Source: Chara braunii (Eukaryota; Streptophyta; Charophyceae; Charales; Characeae). From it: a stretch of DNA of 24,341 nucleotides. The stretch covers positions 1,921,148 to 1,945,488 of the forward strand of contig BFEA01000026.1 in the NCBI GenBank assembly GCA_003427395.1, written 5' to 3'. The translations under genes and the position numbers were made by a program. The notes under the pieces are model-generated. The model worked only from the letters and a program-made list of their open reading frames with translations, did not search any database and had not been told where the DNA came from. This document shows, piece by piece, positions 9,082-16,411 of the stretch (positions are counted from its first letter, which is position 1; every line of letters starts with the position of its first letter).

Positions 9082-9259
9082 GCCTCGGCCACGGCCGAGA
9101 TTAAAAAAAAAAAAAAAAAAATAATGCAATTTCGAATTTGTCTTCGCCCAAGCTTGGAGTTTCGAACTTGTCTTCGCCCAAGCTTGGAGTGGACTGTTAT
9201 TCCTGCGAATTCGAAACTGTGCAGCGGTCACCCGCGGAGTTCTCTTTTTTTTTTTTTCT

Positions 9260-9402
9260 GAGGGGGGTGACGGGTCGTTCTCCGCACAGTCGTGCGCTGC
9301 ACGGGATCGGTTGGGCGCGTGCGCCGCACGTAGGGAACCGCCCGCACTACGTGCGCTTGCATGTATGTAATCAATCAATCAAAAAAAAAGAAAAAAAAAA
9401 AA
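9260..9402 (+). other. GC-rich segment ending in AATC repeats and poly-A
   Basis: About 95 bp of CpG-rich sequence (GCGCGTGCGCCGCACG near 9315) is followed by AATCAATCAATC and then an A-rich tail at 9380-9403. This layout resembles the 3' end of a LINE or SINE. No target-site duplication or second copy was found. Confidence 0.4.
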
Positions 9403-9424
9403 AAGCTTTCTGGTGCTCTGGAAT

Positions 9425-9812
9425 TTTTGGTGGCATCTGACCTTCTTCTTCATTAGGGATATAGGATTTCAGAGATGGGCGAATCCGGGCTGATAACTGC
9501 AGAGTTGCGTTGTTCTGAGCCCCTGGTTTGCCGATGCCAGACCGACGCTGGCCGGAGTTGGGGCGTTGCCCTGTCACCTGCAAATGGCAGGAGTGTGAGG
9601 CCTTGTAGAGAGGTCTGGGGATTTGTCGAGGGAGGAAGGCAATCTAGTGGCGAACGGGGGGGGGCACTGCCTTGACAACCTATGGGTCCAGGGTTAGTCT
9701 AGGTGGCGAGAACAAGTCGGCTTTGGTTGATGTCGTCTAGGACGGCATCGCCTGTGAGATGGAATGTCCTGGTACACGGAAGGCTAGGAGTCGTTCTAGA
9801 ATTAGGAGGCCA
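9425..9812. repeat. ~390-bp dispersed repeat, copy 2
   Basis: Diverged direct copy of 7697-8085. The two lie about 1.73 kb apart, on either side of the 1-kb foldback element. They are too diverged to be LTRs of a recent element and lack TG...CA ends and a primer-binding site. Confidence 0.75.
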
Positions 9813-9839
9813 GATTTGCTGATACAGCATACATACTAA

Positions 9840-9925
9840 TCTCCATCATCTTTAGTATCATTATCTCATAGAATCAGCAGAAGTTCATCATCATCATTAT
9901 TATCGTCATTATAATCATCATCATA
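9840..9925 (+). repeat. Imperfect ATC/ATT trinucleotide repeat
   Basis: Interrupted CATCAT and ATTATT units, similar in kind to 6190-6316. Confidence 0.8.
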
Positions 9926-10008
9926 TGAGGGACACTGAGCCCGGTTCTCGGCATGTTCGGTTCGGTTACTCCGGATAGACTGTGAGGACCCCGGCCTCAA
10001 TTTTCTTA
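9926..10008 (+). repeat. Dispersed repeat family R, copy 1
   Basis: GGGACACTGAGCCCGGTTCTC and downstream TAGACTGTGAGG...CCTCAATT align with 13999-14070. A short second start (CACTGGGCCCGGTT) lies at 10028-10041. The family looks SINE-like in the poly-A-tailed copy. Confidence 0.6.
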
Positions 10009-10019
10009 TTTGTCATATC

Positions 10020-10480
10020 AGCCTTCGGCACTGGGCCCGGTTAAAAAAGGAAAAAAAAGAAAAAAAAGAAAAAAGAAAAGAAAAGAGCCCGATGGAATAG
10101 GACGGTGCAAGCAATGAAACCTCTCGCCATGAAACTTGATATTACCCAATACGTAAATGAATTCTGCATGGACTGGCTGGGGAGCCCGGAGCAAGGATAG
10201 CAAGGATTCAATGGGAACGCTAGCAATTGGACGACAATCATCTGCTGGAGGCCTCACAGAAGGACTACCAACTGCACTTCAACAAATGGACTGCCGCCAC
10301 TGATATACCACTCCTCCCCCCCCCTCTTCCAATTTCCCAGACCTATTTCCCCTTCAAATAACACCCTGGTAGACCTTGGCTGGTACGGCAGTAAACAGGA
10401 GGAGCCCGTCCAGCAGGGCCAGAGTTAGGCTGGGCAAGACGAATAAAGGAGCAAAGGAATATGCCATCTGCCTCCAGTTG
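10020..10480. other. Intergenic, nothing recognised
   Basis: An A/G-rich run lies at 10042-10086. The rest holds only frames below 100 codons without recognisable domains. Confidence 0.45.
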
Positions 10481-10481
10481 C

Positions 10482-10850
10482 CCCCTGGTCGCAGAGCCTG
10501 CCTTTTTCTACCCTCTAACACCTGTCTCTTATACACATCTAGATGTGTATAAGAGACAGACCCTCTAACACTAGGTCCGGCCCCTCTATGGCACTGCTGA
10601 CATGACCCCCCCCCCCCCCTCCCCCCCCCCCGACCGACCAAGTGTTGGGGGCCTGCTAGTACGATATAGTGTGATCCGGCGTCCTGGATGCCCCCTGGTC
10701 GCCGAGCCTGCCTTTTTTTCTACCCTCTAACACTAGGTCCGGCCCCTCTATGGCACTGCTGGTAAGGGCCCCCCCCCCCCCCCCCCAACCCCGACCGACC
10801 AAGGGTTGGGGGCCTGCTAGTAGGATATAGTGTGATCAGGCGTCCTGGAG
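10482..10850 (+). repeat. ~160-bp tandem repeat with poly-C cores
   Basis: The unit CCCCCTGGTCGC-GAGCCTGCC ... CCCTCTAACACTAGGTCC ... poly-C ... CGACCGACCAAG ... GCGTCCTGGA occurs from 10482 and again from about 10690. The poly-C cores (10606-10631 and 10770-10787) differ in length and interruptions. The first copy is broken at 10522-10559 by a sequencing adapter, so its structure in the genome is uncertain. Confidence 0.8.
10522..10559. other. Tn5 mosaic-end (Nextera) adapter junction, artefact
   Basis: The 19-bp Tn5 mosaic end CTGTCTCTTATACACATCT (10522-10540) is followed immediately by its exact inverse AGATGTGTATAAGAGACAG (10541-10559). This is the junction adapter of Nextera mate-pair libraries and not natural sequence. 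ACCCTCTAACAC (12 bp) stands on both sides, at 10510-10521 and 10560-10571. The contig is probably misjoined or untrimmed here. Confidence 0.98.
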
Positions 10851-10973
10851 AAGGACAGAAGAGGTTAACTCGTTCAGAGGCTGTGCAGTCAACCCCCCCA
10901 CTCCTCTGGGGTAGTCAATGCTGGCAGCCAGGTCTGCATTCTTGTCCAAATCTCCGAATATACTGTATTGGGA

Positions 10974-11071
10974 TGCTGCACCTGGTTTCCAGTAGGTGTA
11001 CCTGGCCACCAATAGAATGGAGCACCCAGAGCAGCTACTAGGGGAGGCTGCCTGTATCACCCCCCCTAGTA
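10974..11071 (+). repeat. Dispersed repeat family R, copy 2
   Basis: GGGATGCTGCACCTGGTTTCC, CACCAATAGAATGGAG and a terminal self-complementary part ACTAGGGGAGG...CCCCCCCTAGT are shared, in inverse order, with 18953-19070. The terminal part is also found alone at 11710-11748. Confidence 0.65.
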
Positions 11072-11209
11072 ACATGCCCTAAAAAAAAAAAAAAGGAAAA
11101 AGAAACAAGAAGGATACCGTTTGCAGCAGCGTTCAGCTTTTAGTGCTTTATTTGCTCCTAGGGGGACTCACGGACATTACGCACTCATGAATCACTTAGA
11201 CCCAGCGCA

Positions 11210-11330
11210 CAGGGACAAGGTCCAACATGCGAGGAGTTTTTTTGTTTCTGGCTGTTGATCTTTGTCATCTACGGTCATGTCCGGAAATGGAGAATGATCC
11301 AGGAAAGTGGGACCTTGGCCCGGGTCTGAA
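11210..11330. mobile_element. Degenerate family B-like foldback
   Basis: GGGACAAGGTCCAAC at the left and AAAGTGGGACCTTGGCCC at the right are weak inverted ends. The middle GTTGATCTTTGTCATCTACGG matches the middle of 3540-3644. Confidence 0.5.
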
Positions 11331-11439
11331 TATCTCACAGAAGAAGGGTTAAAAAAGAAAAAAAAAGACGACACCGGTGTGGTCCTGTCCCAAGTGGAGG
11401 AGATTACCACCGGATGGCTTTTGGATTCCTGCCGCATCA

Positions 11440-11700
11440 AATTGTACGGCTTAGTTTACTGGCACCGTTAGGGGCGTGTTTCATTTTTAAAAAAAATAAA
11501 AAATAAAACGGCTTAGTTTACTGGACGGCTCTTCTGGTCCCTTCAGGGCAGAAACACTCACTGGAAGCAGCCTGCTCCTGTCAATAGGGCCCTACTACAG
11601 AAGGGCTTCCTTTGTAAGTGGCCTGGGGTAGAGTACGTTCTAGCTGTAGATGACAGCACATTGCTGAGCTGATATTCAAATTTGACAAACAGTTTACAGA
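11440..11700. other. Intergenic, short duplicated motif
   Basis: CGGCTTAGTTTACTGG occurs at about 11447 and 11510. Otherwise nothing is recognised. Confidence 0.4.
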
Positions 11701-11709
11701 CCCCATAAA

Positions 11710-11748
11710 TACTTGGGGAGGCTGCTTATATCGCCCCTCCCCTAGTAA
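11710..11748 (+). repeat. Family R terminal segment
   Basis: ACTTGGGGAGGCTGC...CCCTCCCCTAGTAAG matches the end of the copy at 11036-11071. Confidence 0.65.
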
Positions 11749-11760
11749 GCTAGAACAGGC

Positions 11761-11763
<3 letters not shown>

Positions 11764-11832
<69 letters not shown>
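11764..11832 (+). repeat. A38-G31 homopurine block
   Basis: Thirty-eight A are followed directly by 31 G. The G run could form quadruplexes, and such a block is hard to sequence, so its length is uncertain. It follows a family R terminal segment and could include that element's poly-A tail. Confidence 0.9.
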
Positions 11833-11833
<1 letters not shown>

Positions 11834-11925
11834 GGACCATGACACCCCGGCCCACCTGAGTGTGAGTGTGTGTTTAGTCGCTTGGGCCCAAAGAAGAATC
11901 TCAGAACAGGGGAAATCCCCCAAGA

Positions 11926-12418
11926 GCCTAGCTCAGTGGGTGTACACCCATGAACTGCTGAAATGCAGATCCGAGTTCGAATCAAGTTGAAGGAACATGG
12001 TGAGTAAAACCACCTATTTCTGAATTGCCTGGGGCCGGTCAGCTCAATGATGATATCTCAAGGCCAAAAAGAAATCCAGAAAAAACGTGAAAAAAAAAGA
12101 GAAGAAAACGTGAATTGCCGCTCTCATAGGATTTCCCGGGTTGTGAAAATGAGATCATCGTCGGTCCCCCCGAGTGGCATTGAGCAGAGACTGCTGATGT
12201 TCATAGGGGGAGGGGACCGGAGGGGAGGCACAGTGACTGGCCCATCAAAGAAGCTCGGTCCTGATGCTACCGGCTGACCCCTGGCCGGTATCGCCCACCT
12301 GCTGTAGCAGGTATCGCACCTGCTGGTGGGTGCAGCTCCCGCATGTTCCCTCGATGGAGGCTTGAGGGCGGATGTGGCTGCTACGGGGTTCCCTGTAATA
12401 CTATAATGACAATAAAAA
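11926..12418 (+). mobile_element. tRNA-headed SINE-like element
   Basis: The head has a Pol III A box TAGCTCAGTGGG (11929-11940) and a B box GAGTTCGAATC (11973-11983), 44 bp apart. Between them is a small anticodon-like stem CTGC/GCAG. The D and T stems no longer pair well, so this is tRNA-derived and not a tRNA gene. The body (12160-12400) contains GGGAGGCACAG...ACTGGC and GCTCGGTC, which recur at 17845-18035. The element seems to end in CTATAATGACAATAAAAAAG at 12401-12420. No target-site duplication was found, so the outer limits are approximate. Confidence 0.6.
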
Positions 12419-12419
12419 A

Positions 12420-13360
12420 GGCCTGAAAGGCCGTCCTGTCCAGATTTGACAGGTAATTGAATTGGTTGGGCTTAAAGAATTAGCCTTTGAAAAAAAAAAA
12501 AAAGAGATCATCTCTACCATCATGATAGCGCTATAAGGTGCATCCAACTTCGAAAAAAAAAAAGGAAAGAAAAAGAAAGGTGCCTAGCCTGCGTGCAACT
12601 GATGGTATGTAACAGCTGTCTTGGGGGGAGTCAGAGCTGTGCAGCCCAGACGCTTCTGTCCAGGTAGTCCAGACAAGTTGCAAAATAAAAGATATGTGGA
12701 CAGTTTATGGGTGTGTTCCAACTGAGCTAGGCCCGTTGATACTCCGGACTAGTTGGAAAAGACCCAAGCCAAAGTTTTTACATGGATGGGTTATTAGGGG
12801 CTGATCCGACCTCTCTTTTTTTTTGGGAAGAACCAAAAAGAACCGGCTTGGGCGGGCCCGCCCCTTGAGGAAAGGAAAAGTGATTTTGGATCCCACTTGG
12901 GCGACAATGGCGGGACTTTCATGATTTTGGCGGCGTCCCAAGGGGAAAGGAACGTGCTGTCACACAGAGGAGAGGACAGCGTAGCCCACCGGATATTGAA
13001 AAGAAAAGAAAAAATGCCGGCCTTCTTTTTAGGAGCAGGGACGGTGCTGGCTTCTACCGATTTTGGCAAGTTCTTTTTCGCCAAGGGTCGCGGAACACCT
13101 GCCACGTACACGTTTGTTTTCACTCGCTGCCGAACTCGACGGGGAGACCTACAAACTCGGAAAGTAGTCGGATCCCGTGAAAACCAGTAGACTACGCTCC
13201 GTAGCAGTAGTCGGATCAGACCCTTAGCATGGTACTTAGGGTTCATCAAGTGGAGCTCTACGTTCAAGCATATTCATAGAAAGAGGTTATGGGCTGCATT
13301 GAAGGGTCTGAAGGTGTACAAAAGTGGGTTTAGAAAAGGGGGCCCAGTTCAGTGCAAAAC
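12420..13360. other. Intergenic, nothing recognised
   Basis: A-rich runs lie at 12489-12503 and 12555-12580. A 157-codon minus-strand frame (13267-12794) is the longest in this stretch, but it has basic low-complexity composition and no domain I recognise. Confidence 0.45.
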
Positions 13361-13361
13361 A

Positions 13362-13614
13362 ATGCGGACTTTTTTTTTTTTCTTTTTTTTTTTTCTTTTT
13401 GTTTGGAGGGCTGCGCCACACTCTGCTGCAGTGCGATACAGAGGCAACGCTGGAGGGGTCGAGCAGGCAAGCCTACCCATATGACCCCTCCGTAGCCCAG
13501 AAAAATTAATTAATATCGTAGTGGCCCGATGGACCACGGATCAGATATTAAACTGATCACAACAACAGATACTACACTTGATCTTAGCCAAAAGGCCGAG
13601 AAAGGTATGCGGAC
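13362..13614 (-). mobile_element. Retroposed U2 snRNA with poly-A tail and target-site duplication
   Basis: ATGCGGAC occurs at 13362-13369 and 13607-13614; the last two bases of the U2 copy overlap the second repeat, so the duplication is 6-8 bp. On the minus strand the order is repeat, U2 5' end, full U2, an A-rich tail of 35 bp (13404-13370), repeat. This is the layout of a LINE-mobilised small RNA. No plant U2 upstream element of the RTCCCACATCG type is visible in the 5' flank. Confidence 0.75.
13405..13608 (-). pseudogene. U2: U2 snRNA, full-length copy (probable retropseudogene)
   Basis: U2 pairs with the intron branch site in the spliceosome. The minus strand starts ATACCTTTCTCGGCCTTTTG at 13608 and keeps GTAGTA (branch-point recognition), a perfect IIa hairpin ATCAG/CTGAT, a IIb hairpin, an Sm-like site AATTTTTCTGG (about 13495-13505), stem-loop III with 9-bp arms GGAGGGGTC/GACCCCTCC (13452-13491) and a stem-loop IV-like end to about 13405. 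At about 204 nt it is close to the usual ~190-200 nt. It has about three extra nucleotides between GTAGTATCTGTT and GATCAG relative to standard U2. The direct poly-A tail and flanking repeat favour a retropseudogene; a functional gene cannot be fully excluded. Confidence 0.85.
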
Positions 13615-13619
13615 AATTT

Positions 13620-13995
13620 TCGCTTTTCCTTGTTTACTTCTTTTCTGAAATTTACTACCTCCGATCCTCTGTTTTGCCGACCGTGAATTTCCTGCACACC
13701 AATATTTGACAAGACTAGAGCGGGGACGGTTCCATTTCATATTTCTATTCTGGTACCGCTCCTCCCCCCCCAAAAAAGCATCTTGGCTGACAGATTCATG
13801 AAAGAATAATAATAATAAAAAAAAAAAACATCCCTAACACTGTGATAGTGTTGCAGTTCATTCTCGGATATACTAGTGGGAGTTAGCCCAGCTGAGGGCG
13901 CCTATCCGTAGCAAAAGCTGCAAAACAGAAAAAGACGAAGAGGGAAAAAGAACATCCCTTTCGACGTCATCTCAAACTTTCAGAATTCTATGTAA
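13620..13995. other. Intergenic, nothing recognised
   Basis: Contains an AATAATAATAA/A-rich run at about 13806-13829 and a small hairpin AACACTGTGATAGTGTT. No gene seen. Confidence 0.45.
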
Positions 13996-13998
13996 ATT

Positions 13999-14067
13999 TC
14001 CATATGGGACTCTGGGCCCGGTTCCCAGCACGTGCTGCTCCCCACAAATAGATTGGAGTCTTGTCTC

Positions 14068-14100
<33 letters not shown>
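13999..14100 (+). mobile_element. Dispersed repeat family R, copy with poly-A tail
   Basis: CATATGGGACTCTGGGCCCGG, CAGCACGTGCTGCTCCCCAC and AATAGATTGGAG are followed by CTCAATT and a run of about 30 A (14071-14100). Related copies are at 9926, 10974, 19006 (inverted) and 22212. The tail makes a SINE-type origin likely. B-box-like sequence (GGTTCCCAGC) is only suggestive. Confidence 0.55.
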
Positions 14101-14101
<1 letters not shown>

Positions 14102-14446
14102 CAGTCAGATTCGTTATTGGAAGTACTAGTGTGAGTATGGGCCTCGTTCAACACCACTTGAAAATACTTGAGTTTCAAGGAAACATCGTTCCACCGCTCC
14201 TTCCCTAATTACATCGATTTGGATGTCCGCAACGTTTCCACATTTTGCATCTCCAGGATCCGCCCTTGAAACTCAAGTGCAGACCGCCCAAGACAACAGA
14301 AATCTAGAGGGAGCCTCGGGAGGTCACTTGAGGCTCAAGGGAAGGACCCTTTGAAACGGGGAATATACAAATTTTTTTCTTTTTTGTGGGATTTTTCCAC
14401 CAATCACCACTGTTCCTGGTGCAATGCTATTAGTACGTCAGTTTCA

Positions 14447-14722
14447 AGGGCGGCTCCGTCACGAAAACAATTTGAAAATGCACTTCAGGAAATCCCGCGA
14501 ACACAACACATCCCCAAGTGACCCCACCGGACCCGAAACCTACCTTCTTCCCCCGAATACAACGGTCATTATAGCTGTACGTAAGGCATCTTTCAGTCTA
14601 GATACTGCTATAATGACCGTACGTTGTATTCGGGGGAAGAAGGTAGGTTGTGTACGTTCAACATTACCGTCCCTTTTGCCTCAAGTGCATTTTCAATCTC
14701 AAACCCTGACTGCGCCGTAGTT
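14447..14722. mobile_element. Foldback MITE, family C, host to a nested element
   Basis: The left end GGCGGCTCCGTCACG...TTTGAAAATGCACTTC is an eroded inverse of the right end GTGCATTTTCAATCTC...CTGACTGCGCCGTAGT. The middle is interrupted by a separate foldback at 14537-14649. The paralogue at 16248-16411 aligns in inverse orientation. Confidence 0.75.
14537..14649. mobile_element. Nested foldback element with perfect 28-bp arms
   Basis: AACCTACCTTCTTCCCCCGA at 14537 begins an arm whose exact inverse fills 14622-14649. A second inner inverted pair (CGGTCATTATAG and CTATAATGACCG) follows, leaving a loop of about 33 bp. Near-perfect arms indicate a young insertion. The family C copy at 16248-16411 lacks this insert, giving an empty-site comparison: GACCCGAAACG is continuous there, read on minus. 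Confidence 0.85.
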
Positions 14723-14739
14723 TTATCAAAAAAAAAAAA

Positions 14740-15350
14740 AGAAAAAGAAACAAAACAAATCTGAGTTTGAAAACAACAAGTGATGTAAATATTATATCTC
14801 ATTACTTATCTTTGTATATTTTATGCTAAAAAATCTCTAACAGATGTGATAAGGAATCCAATTAGAATTAAGTGAAACTGAAAATGCATTTAATGCAAAG
14901 TACTATGAAACTTTGGTGAAACGTACAGGAATTAAACTTGAAACATGAAAATGTGATTCTTGTACAAATAGTTCACAAGACATTAAGGATAAGTGAATGC
15001 GAAAGACTTAGGGCGTCGCCGCACGGCACACGAAACGAAAAACGAAACGAATGCATCTTCCCCCAGAAAATGGCCTGGTTCATCGGTTTGCTACAAATAG
15101 TAACGAGTGTATTTTGCCACCTTTGGGGGGAAGATGCACTCATTTCGTTTTCGTTTCGTGTGCCGTGCGGCGAGACACTTACTCAGATGCGAGTAGGTGA
15201 TCAACGAATAGGTGCGCAAGTGTGCCTACCATCATCTTAGAGCATTTAGGAAAAATGACTGTAAAAAAGAGTTCTTCCATTTGTTTATCTCCTATCCTAA
15301 TATGCAGGTTTTTGGTTTCCTTTTGTGCATCTTTGTTATGGCTTTTTTAG
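14740..15350 (+). other. AT-rich, probable intron upstream of the bZIP exon
   Basis: The sequence turns AT-rich here, unlike the GC-mixed repeats before it. It ends in a T-rich stretch and a GCTTTTTTAG acceptor, with a CCTAAT branch-like motif about 55 bp upstream. A foldback element sits inside. I did not find the preceding bZIP exon. Confidence 0.5.
15015..15175. mobile_element. Foldback MITE, family D (GCCGCACGGCACACG ends)
   Basis: Arms of about 50 bp (from GTCGCCGCACGGCACACG to ATCTTCCCCC, and the inverse from GGGGGGAAGATGCA to CCGTGCGGCGAGAC) enclose a loop of about 55 bp. ACTTA lies close outside both ends (15006-15010 and 15176-15181 region) and may be the target-site duplication, though the terminal bases do not line up exactly. 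A CpG-rich element in an AT-rich, intron-like stretch. Confidence 0.8.
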
Positions 15351-15426
15351 AATGCTATCAAATCGCGAGTCTGCAAGGCGATCTCGACAGCGGAAACAAG
15401 AGCATCTTGACAGCCTTGAAGTGCAG
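15351..15426 (+). CDS. bZIP transcription factor, basic-region exon (partial gene)
   Basis: The exon encodes MLSNRESARRSRQRKQEHLD plus SLEVQ, the basic DNA-binding region and first leucine-zipper residues of a plant bZIP protein. The signature N-x7-R is present as NRESARRSR. It is 76 bp, preceded by a T-rich tract and TTTTTTAG and followed by the donor CAG/GTATGT. It starts with one base that completes a split codon (probably Arg) and ends in phase 0. Plant bZIP genes of the group C (Opaque2/BZO2H) type have a short exon cut at the same places, with RRMLSNRESARRSR and an intron after the LExQ motif, so this is my best family match. Such proteins bind ACGT-core elements as dimers in the nucleus. 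The coding frame is undamaged. Neighbouring exons were not found within the window, so I cannot tell a live gene with long introns from an isolated gene fragment. Confidence 0.85.
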
Positions 15427-15590
15427 GTATGTCGTATGGATAACATACCCCCCTGGCTCTCTTGTGGTGAAACAATCCCTTTAACATGTAGTTTTGTGTT
15501 CGTCTAAGTAAGTACATAATGCATACCAATGTTGAGCGCATGTGAATAAAACTTTAAAAAAAAACAAAAATCATTAAAAATGGTAAATTA

Positions 15591-15770
15591 CTAGGCTACC
15601 AGCCGGGCCGCCCGGGTCAGGGGTGGCCAGCCCGTGCAAGGACCAGGGAAACTCTCAGTTAAAAAAAAAATAATAATAATAATAAAAAAAAAATGTTATG
15701 CAGAAAAATAAACTGAACAACTTTTGCCTCAGGGTCACATCGAAATTCTTCACCAAATATAGAAAAATTT

Positions 15771-15805
<35 letters not shown>

Positions 15806-15848
15806 TTGGCCCGGCCGGGCAAGTGACCCCGGGCACTCTGGTAGCCTA
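15591..15848. mobile_element. MITE with CTAGGCTACCAG ends and 9-bp target-site duplication
   Basis: Left end CTAGGCTACCAG and right end CTGGTAGCCTA are inverted. GGTAAATTA flanks both sides, at 15582-15590 and 15849-15857. A 9-bp duplication is typical of Mutator-like elements. The interior has an A/AAT-rich run, a (TA)n tract at 15774-15802 and a piece (CAACTTTTGCCTCAGGGTCA) related to 18140-18165. Right ends of the same family occur at 19172-19219, and a left-end relative at about 17490. Because another copy also reads CCTAGGTA, the duplication might be a few bases shorter. Confidence 0.75.
15774..15802. repeat. (TA)n microsatellite
   Basis: About 14 TA units inside the 15591-15848 element. 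Confidence 0.9.
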
Positions 15849-16247
15849 GGTAAATTATGTATACATTGCTAATGTTCTTGTAGTTTTCAAAATTCAAAAG
15901 CATGATTTTGTTAATTTCATTGGTTACATGCGTGTACTACTCAATTATCAGAAAAATATTGTAAATCAAAGTATGTTTAAGGTGAAGCGACGAAATTCAT
16001 TTCCAAAAGACTTCAAAAAATATTTTTGAAATGACGACTAATTATACATTGATAGAGAAGTCATTTGATGTCAACAAAATTATGCTAAATGCATAGAATC
16101 GCCAAATACATTTCTAAATTGTAATACATGATTTTTTTTAATTTCAATCCTTGTATGAGTGGTTCAATCATTCCTTACGCTTAGTTATCCCCCAACACAG
16201 TATGCATCCACACACCCTCTCATGCATTTACTTATAATCAAGAGAAA

Positions 16248-16411
16248 ACTACGGCGCAGTCAGGGTTTGAGTTTGAAAATGCACACTGGAGGCAGAAAAA
16301 GGGCTGGTAAACGTTTCGGGTCCGGTGGGGTCGCGTGGGCGTGGGGGTGTGTTGTATTCGTGGGATTGCCTGAAGTGCAATTACAAACTGTTATCGTGAC
16401 TGCGCCGAAGT
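16248..16411. mobile_element. Foldback MITE, family C, 164 bp
   Basis: ACTACGGCGCAGTCAGGGTT at the left is inverted at the right as TGACTGCGCCGAAGT; inner TTTGAAAATGCAC pairs with GTGCAATTACAAA. In inverse orientation it aligns with 14447-14722 minus its nested insert. No target-site duplication is clear. Confidence 0.8.

Larger units (their letters stand above)
8199..9241. mobile_element. 1-kb foldback element with 117-bp inverted arms
   Basis: The left arm 8199-8315 and right arm 9125-9241 are reverse complements with about four mismatches in 117 bp. Each arm contains two tandem units of about 30 bp beginning CTCCAAGCTTGGG. T-rich runs lie just outside both arms; I saw no convincing target-site duplication. 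The interior is built from tandem segments: ~39-bp units with GGGGCCCAACGAAATACACG (8447-8512), and a ~225-bp unit with GGCCACATCCGAGGT, A-rich and CGGCCACGGCCGAGA parts that occurs twice (from 8513 and from 8739). Parts of MITE family A are included. The second unit is split by a mitochondrial insertion. No transposase frame is present, so it would be non-autonomous. Confidence 0.85.

Noticed and set aside
8847-9104. An expressed nuclear atp6 gene
   Set aside because: It covers only the N-terminal to middle part of the protein, lacks the essential later helix, and has no targeting sequence or proper ends; a NUMT fragment is the simpler reading.
7697-9812. LTR retrotransposon reading of the paired 390-bp repeats
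   Set aside because: No TG...CA ends, primer-binding site, polypurine tract or pol domains between the repeats; the copies are too diverged for LTRs around a recent insertion.
10354-10641. 95-codon minus-strand frame
   Set aside because: Its centre is translated Tn5 adapter, so the protein cannot be real.
11926-11990. Functional tRNA gene
   Set aside because: The A and B boxes are good, but the D and T stems and an acceptor stem do not form, so it is a tRNA-derived head only.
12794-13267. 157-codon minus-strand open frame
   Set aside because: Basic, Lys/Arg/Ser/Pro-rich composition without a family I recognise, and no promoter, splice or neighbour support. Not enough to call a gene.
15212-15484. 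Reading the bZIP region as a continuous 90-codon ORF in another frame
   Set aside because: The bZIP frame is the one matching the known basic region and is bounded by splice sites; the overlapping longer frame crosses intron-like sequence and matches nothing.
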